NCBI GenBank assembly: GCA_028870665.1
Contig: JAGWPB010000001.1
Coordinates: 1-64,000, forward strand
Direction of reading: 5' to 3'
DNA from: Lysobacteraceae bacterium
Lineage (GTDB): Bacteria > Pseudomonadota > Gammaproteobacteria > Xanthomonadales > Rhodanobacteraceae
DNA length: 64,000 bases
Part shown: in pieces, positions 10,101 to 20,095 of the stretch
Numbering within the stretch: position 1 is the stretch's first letter
Layout: each line of letters starts with the position of its first letter
Made by a program: the position numbers and the translations under genes
The notes under the pieces: model-generated
What the model was told of the DNA's origin: nothing
The model's database searches: none
What the model saw: the letters and a program-made list of their open reading frames with translations, nothing else

Positions 10101-10482
10101 CCAGCGCGGCCAGGCCGGCGTGATGGCCCAGCCGGCTGGCGATCAGGTCGGCGACCGAACTGGCGTTGGACTTGCGCGCCAGCCGCACCATCCGCATCAG
10201 CAGGCCGGCGGCAAACGCATAGAGCAGGATGGTGCCGACGAAGGTCGGCGGCAGCCACCAGCCCGAGCGCACCGCCTGCGTGATCGTGCCGTAGAACGTC
10301 CACGACGTGCAGTACACCGCCAGCGACAGCGCATAGACGACCGGCCACGCCCCGCCCAGCGCGCGCGGGTTGCGCTCGCCGTAGCGCGCGACCGCAAACA
10401 GCGCCCCCAGCCACAGCAGACCGGCAAAGGCGACCCACAGATCTGACGGCACGCTGGCGGCTCCCCCGAGTGGCGCGGTCAT
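7144..10482 (-). CDS. Transporter-fused hybrid sensor histidine kinase (CrbS-like)
   Basis: The 1112-residue protein begins with a PutP/SLC5-like sodium:solute symporter region of about 13 membrane helices (residues ~5-500). A linker follows, then a PAS domain (ENMSQGICVVDAELQVVAWN), a coiled coil, HisKA with the phosphorylated histidine in AVSHDLLQPLHAAQLF, and a HATPase (NFLANALRYS, DTGPGIGDDE, GQGLGLGLAIA). A terminal receiver domain has its aspartate in DILLLDYHLD. This is the CrbS/NahK/ErcS' architecture. The transporter domain may sense or import a small carboxylate. The start is put at MTAPLGG (10482), since the preceding MRGYHA has no homology. Its partner is almost certainly the abutting response regulator. 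Confidence 0.9.
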   Translation of the reverse strand: MTAPLGGAASVPSDLWVAFAGLLWLGALFAVARYGERNPRALGGAWPVVYALSLAVYCTSWTFYGTITQAVRSGWWLPPTFVGTILLYAFAAGLLMRMVRLARKSNASSVADLIASRLGHHAGLAALVTAVAVMGTVPYLALQLKAVTMSFAMFRLRDSAATVTPWHDSALYVALAMALFAMLFGTRRSSAVSHNRGLVLAMAFDSAFKLLSLLVVGLVVLQPADVVGALTAKPRDASGFPALVLMGALAMFTLPHQFHIGIVECRDARHVRTARWLFPLYMVLIALPILPLAEAGRAAFAGQGVSSDLYMLALPLARGEHAVAVLAFLGGLSAAASMVVVATLALSLMIGHHWIAPLRLRAGWGQAEPHDLRPQVLRQRRVAILAVVLLAWVYSRLLAGNEALADIGALAFSALAGLAPAVLVAVYRPRVGPRAVAAGLAIGTLLWGYLLLPQLAGLDLAALGPLAPQRLFGLLDWSPLARAVTLGLLANLATIVMAQRTRWGRRWNRPRGQPLSIAQLRALAARFLPRERVLELLQDADDSAEVAPAALAAVEHELAAVIGAASARLLVETARRDRSGRLAAVAAIVDEATHDLRFNQRVLGAALENMSQGICVVDAELQVVAWNRRYAEMFAYPEGLLAVGRPISGLIGCNLERGFAGAGMVAERLQRRIAFMREGRPHVSERRFPDGSVVEVRGNPMPGGGYVATFTDVTAFREAERALIRVNETLEQRVAERTAELHQATLTAQRADAAKSRFLAAVSHDLLQPLHAAQLFAHALVERMNRTDASDLLEHLQGALASTESLLADLLDIARLDGGQLAPRLQDFPLAEVLDPLVKEFGALAQERGMRLQAAAAGVWVRSDPRMLRRILQNFLANALRYSERGRVLIGCRRSADGVRVEVLDTGPGIGDDERERIFDEFHRGRDAVGQGLGLGLAIAQRMAGLLGHRLSLRSVRGRGSVFAIALPRARPASRPLQEVAAVQGLLPGAALVVDNDREALSAMRALLQGWGWHVWAASDAAQALAIGCDPDILLLDYHLDLGTTGLQLLERLRERHAAVPALIITADREQGVRDAVREAGASILYKPMKPLALRQFLQRLHLAPRMRVRAS

Positions 10483-10558
10483 CGCATGGTAGCCGCGCAC
10501 GGGGAGGGCGCGACGCGCGGCGTGCCGACGGTCTCGGACACGGCCGCGCCTGCTGCCC

Positions 10559-12814
10559 CTACTGGAAGCGGTACAGCGCGCTGGCGGTGACCATCCGCGG
10601 CGGCCCGTCGAAACCGGTGATGATGCCGAGCACGCCGATGTTGTAGCCGGTGGTGCGATAGACCTTGTTGGTCAGGTTGCTGCCCTGCAGGCTGAAGGTC
10701 CACGGCCCGCCGGTACGCCAAATCAGTCCGGCGTTGACCAGGCCATAGCCCGGCTGCGCGATCAGTTCGCTGAGCGTGGTCTCCGGATAGACCTTGGTCT
10801 GGTAGCTGGCGTTGAGCCGCGCCACGACTTCGCCGCCGTCGGCCAGCGGAAAGTGCTTCCACAGCGTCAGGCCGCCCGACCATTTCGGCGCGTTGGTGAA
10901 TTTCTGGCTGCTGGCGACGTTGACGCCGCCGTTGAGGAACTGTGTGTACTTGGTGTGCAGGTAGGCGACGTTGCCGCTGAGCGTCCAGGTCGCAGCCGGC
11001 TGCCAGGCGAACTCTTCCTCGAAGCCGTCGACGTGGCCCTTGCCGGCATTGGTGAAGTTGCCGAAGAAGCCCTGCTGGCCATTGGGCTGGGTATAGGACG
11101 TGAACACCGAGAGCTGGATATCGCTGTAGATCGTGTGGAACAGTGCGGTGTTCATCATCAGCTTGCCGTCGAAGAACGACATCTTGCTGCCCAGCTCGTA
11201 GGCCACCACTTTTTCGTCCTTGATCGGCTGGCACGACTGCGGGATCAGCGCACAGTTGGCGCGGATGTTGTAGCCGCCGGAGTGGTAGCCGGTGCTGACG
11301 GTGGCGTAGAGGTTGACCTGATCGCTGGCCTTGTAGCCGAGGGTCACCTTGGGCGAAAGATTGTTCGACGAGGTCGAGCCGCGGAAATCGGCCAGCGTGG
11401 CCGAGGGGGTGGCGAAGCCCGGATCGGGATAGGCGTAATTCTGGATCAGCGCGGTCTTGGTCTCGTGGGTCAGACGCGCGCCGAGATCGAGGCTCCAACG
11501 CGGATCGAACTGGTAACTGTAGTCGGCGTAGGCGGCGACGCTGCGCGTGTCCATGCTGCCGCCGGTGCTGGCGTAGGTTGCGTAGCCCAGCGCCGTGTAC
11601 GGCGGAAAGCCGAGGAACACGTTCTTGATGCGCCCGGAGGCCGCGCCGTCGAAGTAATACAGGCCCATCACGCCATGCAGCTTGTCGCCGTTGTCGTACA
11701 GCGCCTGGAACTCCTGGCTGAACTGGTGATCGTGGTAGGTGGCATTGACGTCGGCCACCGACTGCGGAAGCGTGTCGAAGTCGATGTTGGTGTTGGTACC
11801 CGAGCCGCGGTAGGCGGTGATCGACTTGTATTCCCAGTTTCCTTCCGGCGTGTAGTGAAGGGTCAGCGCGGCGCCATGCATGTTGGTCAGATTGACCGGC
11901 GGCATGCCGCTCTGCGTGTCGAAGGGATTGGCCAGCGGCGGCGTCCGGGCGGGATCGAACTTGTTGACGATCAGGCGCTGGGCACCGCGCGGGTTGGAGT
12001 GGTCGGACAGGCCGTCGACCTCGAACTGGACGTTGAATCGGGCGTTGGGAAAGAAACCGACGGTCACGCGCGCGGCGTTGGTGTCAGTGTTGCTGTTCTC
12101 GCTGCCGGTGAGCAGATCGTGGCCGTAGCCGTCGTTGTGCAGGGTGGCCGCCGCCGCGCGCATGCGCCAGACGCCGTCCGCGCTGGCGTTGCCGTACGAC
12201 GCCTTGACGTCCTTCTCGCCGTGCGTGCCCAGGGTCACGTCCACCGAGCCCTCGGCCTTGAGCGGCAGCGGCCGCGAGATGTACTTGATCGCGCCGCCGA
12301 TGGTGTTCTTGCCGTACAGCGTGCCCTGCGGGCCGCGCAGTACCTCGATGCGCTCGACGTCGAACACGTCCAGCAGCGCACCCTGCGGGCGCGCAAGGTA
12401 GACATCGTCGAGATAGATGCCGACGGCCGGATCGAAGCCCCAGGTCGGATCGCCCTGGCCGATGCCGCGGATGTAGGCGGTCAGCGTGGTGTTGGAGCCG
12501 CGCGCCGCGTAGATCTGCAGGTTGGGCACCTTGCCCTGCAGATCGCTGAGGTCCTGCACGTTCTGGTCGTAAAGCGAGCGCGCGGTGAACGCGGTGACCG
12601 CGATCGGCACGTCCTGCAGGGTTTCCTGATAGCGCCGCGCGGTGACCTTGATGGTTTCGAGATTGGTCACGGCGCTCCGGGGCGGAACGGCAGGCTGCAC
12701 GGCTTTCGCCGCCGGCGCATCCTGCGCAACCGCCGCCGCCGCGTGAACGACACTGGGACCGACCGCCCAGCCCAGAGCGATGGTGATCGCAACCGACAGT
12801 TGACGCTGCTTCAT
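10559..12814 (-). CDS. TonB-dependent outer-membrane receptor
   Basis: This 751-residue receptor has a signal peptide (MKQRQLSVAITIALGWAVGP, cleavage after VVHA) and a TonB-box-like stretch LETIKVTARR at ~53. The plug domain contains DVPIAVTAF, IRGIGQGDPTWGFDPAVGIY and VLRGPQGTLYGKNTIGGAIK. A long beta-barrel ends in the aromatic-rich TASALYRF. It belongs to the large xanthomonad class annotated as pesticin/FecA-like or sugar receptors. The ligand cannot be read from sequence. It is divergent from a GntP-type permease and close to a secreted 3HB-oligomer hydrolase, which makes an oligoester or hydroxy acid a plausible cargo. Confidence 0.92.
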   Translation of the reverse strand: MKQRQLSVAITIALGWAVGPSVVHAAAAVAQDAPAAKAVQPAVPPRSAVTNLETIKVTARRYQETLQDVPIAVTAFTARSLYDQNVQDLSDLQGKVPNLQIYAARGSNTTLTAYIRGIGQGDPTWGFDPAVGIYLDDVYLARPQGALLDVFDVERIEVLRGPQGTLYGKNTIGGAIKYISRPLPLKAEGSVDVTLGTHGEKDVKASYGNASADGVWRMRAAAATLHNDGYGHDLLTGSENSNTDTNAARVTVGFFPNARFNVQFEVDGLSDHSNPRGAQRLIVNKFDPARTPPLANPFDTQSGMPPVNLTNMHGAALTLHYTPEGNWEYKSITAYRGSGTNTNIDFDTLPQSVADVNATYHDHQFSQEFQALYDNGDKLHGVMGLYYFDGAASGRIKNVFLGFPPYTALGYATYASTGGSMDTRSVAAYADYSYQFDPRWSLDLGARLTHETKTALIQNYAYPDPGFATPSATLADFRGSTSSNNLSPKVTLGYKASDQVNLYATVSTGYHSGGYNIRANCALIPQSCQPIKDEKVVAYELGSKMSFFDGKLMMNTALFHTIYSDIQLSVFTSYTQPNGQQGFFGNFTNAGKGHVDGFEEEFAWQPAATWTLSGNVAYLHTKYTQFLNGGVNVASSQKFTNAPKWSGGLTLWKHFPLADGGEVVARLNASYQTKVYPETTLSELIAQPGYGLVNAGLIWRTGGPWTFSLQGSNLTNKVYRTTGYNIGVLGIITGFDGPPRMVTASALYRFQ

Positions 12815-12886
12815 GGTGGTTCCCCCCGACTCGCGCCCCGATGGTGCGGCGTCGGCAGCCTAGGCCATGCACGGGCAATGCACGCT

Positions 12887-12900
12887 TGTACTTTCGTACA
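12887..12900. promoter_or_regulatory. Palindromic candidate operator (site 2)
   Basis: TGTACTTTCGTACA has perfect TGTAC/GTACA arms around TTTC. It sits mid-way in the 155-bp divergent region between the TonB receptor and the permease. It resembles the site at 6362-6375 and may bind the same dimeric regulator. Confidence 0.45.
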
Positions 12901-12969
12901 GTGGGCTGCGGGCGGACGGGCTGCCGATACTGCGTCTACGCGTCCCTGCCGACGCCCGGACATTCGCGC

Positions 12970-14367
12970 ATGGCCCTGCTGATCGTTCTGGCCGCCCTCG
13001 CCTTTCTCATGATCGCCGCCTACCGCGGCCACAGCGTGATCCTGTTTGCCCCGATCGCCGCCCTGGGTGCGGTCCTGCTGACCGCGCCGGCGCTGGTCGC
13101 GCCGATGTTCAGCGGCCTGTTCATGGATCGCATGGTCGGCTTTCTGCAGCTGTACTTCCCGGTGTTCCTGCTGGGTGCGCTGTTCGGCAAGCTGATCGAG
13201 CTGTCGGGATTTTCGCGCTCGATCGTCGCCGCCACCGTCGGCGCGGTCGGGCGCAGCCGCGCCATCCTGGCGATCGTGCTGGTCTGCGCGCTGCTGACTT
13301 ACGGCGGCGTGTCGCTGTTCGTGGTGGTGTTCGCCGTGTATCCCTTCGCCTCGGAGCTCTTTCGCCAGGCGGCGATCCCCAAGCGGCTGATCCCCGGCGC
13401 CATCGCGCTGGGCGCGTTCACCTTCACCATGGACGCACTGCCCGGCACACCGCAGATCCAGAACATCATCCCGACGGCGTTCTTCCACACCACGACCTGG
13501 GCCGCGCCGTGGCTGGGCAGCATCGGCGCCATATTCATCCTGGCCCTCGGGCTGGCTTACCTCGACTGGCAGCGCCGGCGCGCCAGCGCCGCTGGCGAGG
13601 GCTACGGCTGCGATCTGCGCAATGAACCCGAACTCCATGCCGGCGATCAGCTGGCACATCCGCTGGTCGCCGTGCTGCCGCTGGTCGGCGTCGCCGTCGT
13701 CAACGGCGCGCTCACCACCCTGATCCCGCGGCTCTACGGCCCGACGCAATCGTTCGTACCCGCCGTGATCGGCCAGGCGAAACCGGTGGTGCAGGAGGTG
13801 TCCAAGCTGGCGGCCATCTGGGCGGTCGAGGGCGCGCTGATCTTCGGCATCGCCTGCGTGCTGGCGTTTGCCTGGCGCCCGGTCAGCCACCGCTTCGCCG
13901 AAGGCAGCAAGGCCGCCGTCGGCGGCGCGCTGCTGGCATCGATGAATACCGCCTCGGAATATGGGTTCGGTGCGGTGATCGCCGCGCTGCCGGGGTTTCG
14001 CGTGGCCGCCGAGGCCCTGCAGGCCATTCCCAATCCGCTGGTCAACGAAGCGGTTTCGGTGACCGCGCTGGCCGGCATCACCGGCTCGGCCTCGGGCGGC
14101 ATGAGCATCGCCCTGGCGGCGATGGCTGACACTTTCGTGCACAACGCGCGGGCCGCCGGCATTCCGATGGAGGTACTGCATCGCGTGGCGGCGATGGCCT
14201 CGGGAGGCATGGACACGCTGCCGCAAAATGGCGCGGTGATCACCCTGCTGGCGGTGACCGGCCTGACCCACCGGCAGTCCTACCGCGATATTTTCGCCAT
14301 CACCCTGATCAAGACCGCCGCCGTGTTCGTGGTGATCGCGGTGTATTCCCTGACCGGACTGGTCTGA
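12970..14367 (+). CDS. GntP-family permease (3-hydroxybutyrate or gluconate type)
   Basis: The 465-residue inner-membrane carrier has about 12 hydrophobic segments. Family blocks are LLGALFGKLIELSGF, TYGGVSLFVVVFAVYPFA, AFTFTMDALPGTPQIQNIIP and the terminal ASGGMDTLPQNGAVITLL. GntP proteins are proton symporters for gluconate or related hydroxy acids, and this subfamily is often annotated as D-beta-hydroxybutyrate permease. The frame is open further upstream, but the first membrane helix starts at ATG 12970 (MALLIVLAALAFLM). Import of 3HB monomers fits the neighbouring oligomer hydrolase. Substrate is inferred, not shown. Confidence 0.85.
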   Translation: MALLIVLAALAFLMIAAYRGHSVILFAPIAALGAVLLTAPALVAPMFSGLFMDRMVGFLQLYFPVFLLGALFGKLIELSGFSRSIVAATVGAVGRSRAILAIVLVCALLTYGGVSLFVVVFAVYPFASELFRQAAIPKRLIPGAIALGAFTFTMDALPGTPQIQNIIPTAFFHTTTWAAPWLGSIGAIFILALGLAYLDWQRRRASAAGEGYGCDLRNEPELHAGDQLAHPLVAVLPLVGVAVVNGALTTLIPRLYGPTQSFVPAVIGQAKPVVQEVSKLAAIWAVEGALIFGIACVLAFAWRPVSHRFAEGSKAAVGGALLASMNTASEYGFGAVIAALPGFRVAAEALQAIPNPLVNEAVSVTALAGITGSASGGMSIALAAMADTFVHNARAAGIPMEVLHRVAAMASGGMDTLPQNGAVITLLAVTGLTHRQSYRDIFAITLIKTAAVFVVIAVYSLTGLV

Positions 14368-14522
14368 AAACCAGGCGCCGCGGAGGACTCGCTGAACGCT
14401 TAACCAAGTCCCGGTTGGCGTGACGGGTCCGTTCAGCCCTTGGCCGCCGGGCCTCGCGCCCCGCTATACTCGGCAGTCCACTCCATTGTCAGGCGCCCGG
14501 ATGCAAGGCCGGGTGACGCCGC

Positions 14523-16343
<1,821 letters not shown>

Positions 16344-16453
16344 ACGCCCTGCCCCGCGCGGGCCGGCAGCGGTCCGTGCCTTGCCGGTGCTGCCGCCCTG
16401 GCGTCGCGGATTACGCCTTGCACAAGCGTCCAGGCCGTCTCGACACAATCGTT

Positions 16454-16463
16454 CACAATTGTG
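16454..16463. promoter_or_regulatory. CACAATTGTG palindrome upstream of UndA-like gene
   Basis: A perfect 10-bp palindrome embedded in an AT-rich patch (ACACAATCGTTCACAATTGTGT) lies 37 bases before the start codon at 16500. It stands out against the GC-rich background and could be an operator or overlap promoter elements. No regulator is assigned. Confidence 0.3.
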
Positions 16464-16499
16464 TTATCACGACTCCGGGCCACCCCTGGAGAACCCGTC

Positions 16500-17276
16500 A
16501 TGAGTCGTGATTTCGTCCGTACCGGAGCCTTGAAGGATCCTGCCAGCTATCCGCAGTGGGCACAGGATCTGATGCAATCGAGCGATGAGGTCAAGCGCGA
16601 GGTGCTCGCACACCCGCTTTGGCCCGACATGCGCGAAGGCCGCCTCGATCCGGCTTCCATGCGCAACTTCATGGCCGGCATCTGGCCGGTGATCGAGCAG
16701 TTCCCCCGCTACATGGCCATGAGCCTGCTGAAGACCCATTACGGTCGCAGCCGCGGCGAGACGATGGCCCGGCGCTGGCTGGTACGCAATATCCGTATCG
16801 AGCAGAACCATGCCGATTACTGGCTGGACTGGGCGGATGCGGCAGGTGTGCCGCGTGCCGAAGTGATGCGCGGCGCGGTCGCGCCGGAAACCCAGCTGCT
16901 CAGCCACTGGTGCTGGCAGGTCTGTCACAACGACAGCCTCGCCGCCGGCATCATCGCCACCAACTTCGCCGTCGAGGGGACCACCGGTGAAGGCGCCGTC
17001 CTGGTGACCCAGGACGATATCTACGCCTACGGCTTCGATGCCCGCGTGCGCGCCAAGGCCATGCGCTGGCTGACCCTGCATGCCGACTATGATGATTCCC
17101 ATCCTTGGGAAGCGCTTGACATTGTCTGCACGCTCAAGGGAAATGACCCGGCACCGGGCGACGTGGAGCATCTGCGCCAGTGCGTTGTCAAATCCTACAC
17201 ATACATGCGTGCGAGCCTTGATCATTGCTACGAGCATGCGCGCGTGGAGCGCAAGCCAGTCTCCGTGGCGGCCTGA
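16500..17276 (+). CDS. UndA-like heme-oxygenase-fold diiron oxidase
   Basis: The 258-residue TenA/heme-oxygenase-fold protein closely follows Pseudomonas UndA, the non-heme iron oxidase that converts medium-chain fatty acids such as laurate to terminal alkenes such as 1-undecene. It matches in length, and the ligand set of such diiron oxidases is present at Glu101-x2-His104 (RNIRIEQNHADYW), Glu159 (TNFAVEGTTGEG) and His194-x3-Asp198-x2-His201 (LHADYDDSHPWEAL). Other shared blocks are ASYPQWAQDLM and LSHWCWQV. The ATG at 16500 fits the family start; an upstream in-frame extension is ignored. Related CADD-type proteins make p-aminobenzoate instead, so activity should be called alkene-forming only tentatively. 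The older 'TenA family regulator' label is not supported. Confidence 0.78.
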   Translation: MSRDFVRTGALKDPASYPQWAQDLMQSSDEVKREVLAHPLWPDMREGRLDPASMRNFMAGIWPVIEQFPRYMAMSLLKTHYGRSRGETMARRWLVRNIRIEQNHADYWLDWADAAGVPRAEVMRGAVAPETQLLSHWCWQVCHNDSLAAGIIATNFAVEGTTGEGAVLVTQDDIYAYGFDARVRAKAMRWLTLHADYDDSHPWEALDIVCTLKGNDPAPGDVEHLRQCVVKSYTYMRASLDHCYEHARVERKPVSVAA

Positions 17277-17297
17277 GCCGCGCATGGCGACCGAATT

Positions 17298-17327
17298 GCG
17301 GCGGCGGGCAATCCCGCCCGCTGCCGC
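17298..17327. terminator. Strong GC hairpin between UndA-like and GGDEF-EAL genes
   Basis: GCGGCGGCGGGC and GCCCGCTGCCGC pair over 12 bases with one mismatch around the loop AATCCC. It starts 22 bases after the stop of the UndA-like gene and ends 22 bases before the next start. No T tract follows, so it may be a weak terminator or an mRNA end stabiliser. Confidence 0.5.
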
Positions 17328-17349
17328 GATCTGACCGGGAGCCACCGTC

Positions 17350-20091
17350 GTGCAGGAGATGCGCAGCAGCCTTCTGTCTTCGGATCTCGCGAGACGGCTG
17401 CGGCCGCTGATCTATGGCCTGATCGGCATCGTGGCATTCGTGCTGTGGCTGACCTGGGTAGCGCTGCAGCTGCAGGTTTCGGTCGCCGGCATCCTCAACG
17501 CCGAAAGTACCTGGTCGAAGGCGCAGAAGCAGGCGACCATCGATCTCTATGCGTATGCGGTCAGCGGTGACGCCGCCGATCTGACCTTGTTCCAGCGCGG
17601 CATGATCATCGTCAATTCCGATCGCCTGGCAAGGAACGCCCTGACCACTTCGCGTCCCGATTACGTGCTGGCCAGGAGCGCCCTTCTGAAAGGCACCTTT
17701 CTGAAACCGGCCATCCCCGGGACGATGTTCATCATCCACTACGTCGGCGCGGCGCCGTTCGTTCGCGATGCCCTGCAAAGCTGGCGCGCCACCGACCCGT
17801 ACATGGATGAACTCGCGGCGATCGCGACGCGGCTGCAGCACGAATACGCCCAGCCTCAGCCTGCGCGCGCCCTGCTCGATCGCGAGGCGCAGCGCATCCT
17901 CGTGATCAACAACGCCGTCGGCCCGCTGACCAATGTCTTCTCGCGCAGCATCGCGCTGGGCGCAGCCTGGCTGGCCAGCATCCTGTTCTGGACCGTGGTC
18001 GGCGCCTCGGCGCTGGTGGTGCTGATCTGGCTCTATTTCGCACGCCGCACGCTGGCGGGCATCCGCAGCTCCGACGAGCGCTACCGCACCCTGCTCGAGG
18101 GCGCCGAGGACGCCATCGTGGTGATCGACGAACGCAGCGGGCGCATCGTCGAGGCCAATCGCGCCGCCATCGCGCTGACCGGCTTTCCGCAGGATCGCCT
18201 GCTGGGGGCCGACTTCGACGGACTGTTCGCGCAACGCACCAGCACCCGCGCGCTGGCCGAACTGGCCGACGGCCCTGCGGACGGGGCCGAACGGGTGATG
18301 CTGGATGCACATGGCAACGCGGTGCCGGTGGAGGTACGCAGCAGTGGTGCCAGCCTGACCGGCAACGCGGTGCGCATGGCGGTCATCCACGACCTCAGCG
18401 AGCGTCTGCGCCTTGAGCAGGAGCGGCGCACCGCGGCCGAAGCCCTTGGCACGATCGCCGAAGGCGTGATCATCGCCGACAGCGCGCATCGCGTGCTGGC
18501 CGTCAACGCCGCCTGCCGCAACATCAGCGGTTACAGCGGCGGCGAAGCGGCGGGCCTGGATTTCACCGCCTGGCGCTGCCTGGAGGACGGCCGGCCGCTG
18601 CCCGCGGATCTGTGGGAAGCCGTCGACCGCAGCGGCCACTGGCGCGGCGAAGTCTGGAGCCTGCGACGCAATGGCGAGCGCTACCCCGAATGGCTGAGCA
18701 TCAGCGCCATTCGCGATCGCAACGGTGCCGTGCAGCGCTACGTCGCGGTGTTCAGCGACATCTCCGAGCGCCGCCGCTATCAGCAGCACCTCGAACACCT
18801 GGCGCATCACGATGCCCTGACCGGACTGGCCAACAGGCAGTCTTTCGAGCAGCACGCCAGCGAGGCCATCGCCCGCGCGGCGCGCAGCGGCAGCCAGCTG
18901 TCTCTGTTGTTCGTCGATCTGGACGGATTCAAGGCGGTCAATGACAGCTATGGCCACGCCTTCGGCGACCGCCTGCTGGCGATGGTCGCCGAGCGCATCA
19001 ACAGCCAGTTGCGCGAAGGCGATTTCGCCGGCCGCATCGGCGGCGACGAGTTCACCATCCTGCTTGACCAGGTGCACGACCGCGAGGAATCGACCCAGGT
19101 CGCACGCAACCTGCTGCTGACCCTGGGTGAACCCTACCCGATGCTGGAGCACGAGGTGTTTCTCTCCGCCAGCATCGGCATCGCCGGCTTCCCGCGCGAC
19201 GGCGAAGACGTGCCGACGCTGATCGCCAACGCCGACGCGGCGATGTACGCCGCCAAGGCCGACGAACGCAACAGCTTCCGCTACTACGCGCCGGTGATGC
19301 ACGCCTCGGCACGCACCCGCCTGACCCTGGCCGGCGAGCTGCGCCAGGCGCTGGCGCGCGGCGAGTTCCGCCTCGCCTATCAGCCCAGCGTGCGCCTGGA
19401 CGACCGCCGCGTGGTCGCAGTCGAGGCATTGCTGCGCTGGCAGAATGCCGAACGCGGCTCGATCGCGCCGGCCGAATTCATTCCCCTGGCCGAGAATCTC
19501 GGTCTGATCCGTACCATCGGCGAATGGGTACTGGACGAGACCTGTCGTCAGAGCCGTGCCTGGCTTGACGCTGGCCTGCCGCCGATTCGCATCGCGGTCA
19601 ACATCTCGGCCAGCCATCTGCGTCATCCCCGTTTCGCCGAGCGCGTGCAGGCGGCGCTGGAAAAGCACCGCTGTCCGCCGGCGACGCTGATGATCGAGAT
19701 CACCGAGAGCGCGATCCTGCGCATCGGCGAGCGCACCCAGCAGACGCTGGGCGCCCTGCACGCGCTCGGCGTCGGGGTGGCCGTGGACGACTTCGGCACC
19801 GGCTACTCGTCGCTGGCCTACCTCAAGCTGCCGGCGATCCGCTACATCAAGATCGACCAATCCTTCGTCGCCGGCATCCCTCACGATAGCAACGACGTCG
19901 CGATCACCCGCGCGATCCTGGCGCTGGCCGCCAGCCTCAATCTGCAGCCGATCGCCGAAGGCATCGAAACCGAAGCCCAGCGCCAGTTCCTGCTGGAGTC
20001 AGGGTGCGACGAAGGCCAGGGCTATCTGTTCGCGCACCCGATGCCGGCGGCCGACATCGAACGCCTGCTGGAACGCCCGCGAGTCGCCTGA
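17350..20091 (+). CDS. Membrane PAS-PAS-GGDEF-EAL protein (cyclic-di-GMP turnover)
   Basis: The 913-residue protein has two membrane helices (residues ~19-44 and ~197-222) flanking a ~150-residue periplasmic sensor region. Two PAS domains follow (TLLEGAEDAIVVIDER; ALGTIAEGVIIADSA). The GGDEF domain has an intact GRIGGDEF at ~564, and the EAL domain starts with VEALLRW at ~690. DDFGTGYSSLAYL and KIDQSFVAGI of the EAL domain are intact. Both diguanylate cyclase and phosphodiesterase activities are therefore possible. The GTG at 17350 is preferred because GGGAG lies about 9 bases before it; the ATG at 17359 has its purine stretch too close. Periplasmic ligand unknown. Confidence 0.93.
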   Translation: MQEMRSSLLSSDLARRLRPLIYGLIGIVAFVLWLTWVALQLQVSVAGILNAESTWSKAQKQATIDLYAYAVSGDAADLTLFQRGMIIVNSDRLARNALTTSRPDYVLARSALLKGTFLKPAIPGTMFIIHYVGAAPFVRDALQSWRATDPYMDELAAIATRLQHEYAQPQPARALLDREAQRILVINNAVGPLTNVFSRSIALGAAWLASILFWTVVGASALVVLIWLYFARRTLAGIRSSDERYRTLLEGAEDAIVVIDERSGRIVEANRAAIALTGFPQDRLLGADFDGLFAQRTSTRALAELADGPADGAERVMLDAHGNAVPVEVRSSGASLTGNAVRMAVIHDLSERLRLEQERRTAAEALGTIAEGVIIADSAHRVLAVNAACRNISGYSGGEAAGLDFTAWRCLEDGRPLPADLWEAVDRSGHWRGEVWSLRRNGERYPEWLSISAIRDRNGAVQRYVAVFSDISERRRYQQHLEHLAHHDALTGLANRQSFEQHASEAIARAARSGSQLSLLFVDLDGFKAVNDSYGHAFGDRLLAMVAERINSQLREGDFAGRIGGDEFTILLDQVHDREESTQVARNLLLTLGEPYPMLEHEVFLSASIGIAGFPRDGEDVPTLIANADAAMYAAKADERNSFRYYAPVMHASARTRLTLAGELRQALARGEFRLAYQPSVRLDDRRVVAVEALLRWQNAERGSIAPAEFIPLAENLGLIRTIGEWVLDETCRQSRAWLDAGLPPIRIAVNISASHLRHPRFAERVQAALEKHRCPPATLMIEITESAILRIGERTQQTLGALHALGVGVAVDDFGTGYSSLAYLKLPAIRYIKIDQSFVAGIPHDSNDVAITRAILALAASLNLQPIAEGIETEAQRQFLLESGCDEGQGYLFAHPMPAADIERLLERPRVA

Positions 20092-20095
20092 GCGA

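Noticed and set aside
12811..14271. Long antisense frame over the GntP permease
   Set aside because: Composition (Arg, Gln, Gly, Asp) is that of a shadow frame; the plus strand has clear membrane helices and family motifs.
16500..17276. TenA thiaminase or transcriptional regulator
   Set aside because: The catalytic TenA cysteine context is absent and a full diiron ligand set is present, which fits UndA/CADD-type oxidases; there is no DNA-binding domain.
17188..19884. 898-residue open frame antisense to the GGDEF-EAL gene
   Set aside because: It is a mirror of GC-rich codon use: arginine/alanine/histidine/glutamine-rich, no recognisable domain, and the opposite strand encodes a clear protein.
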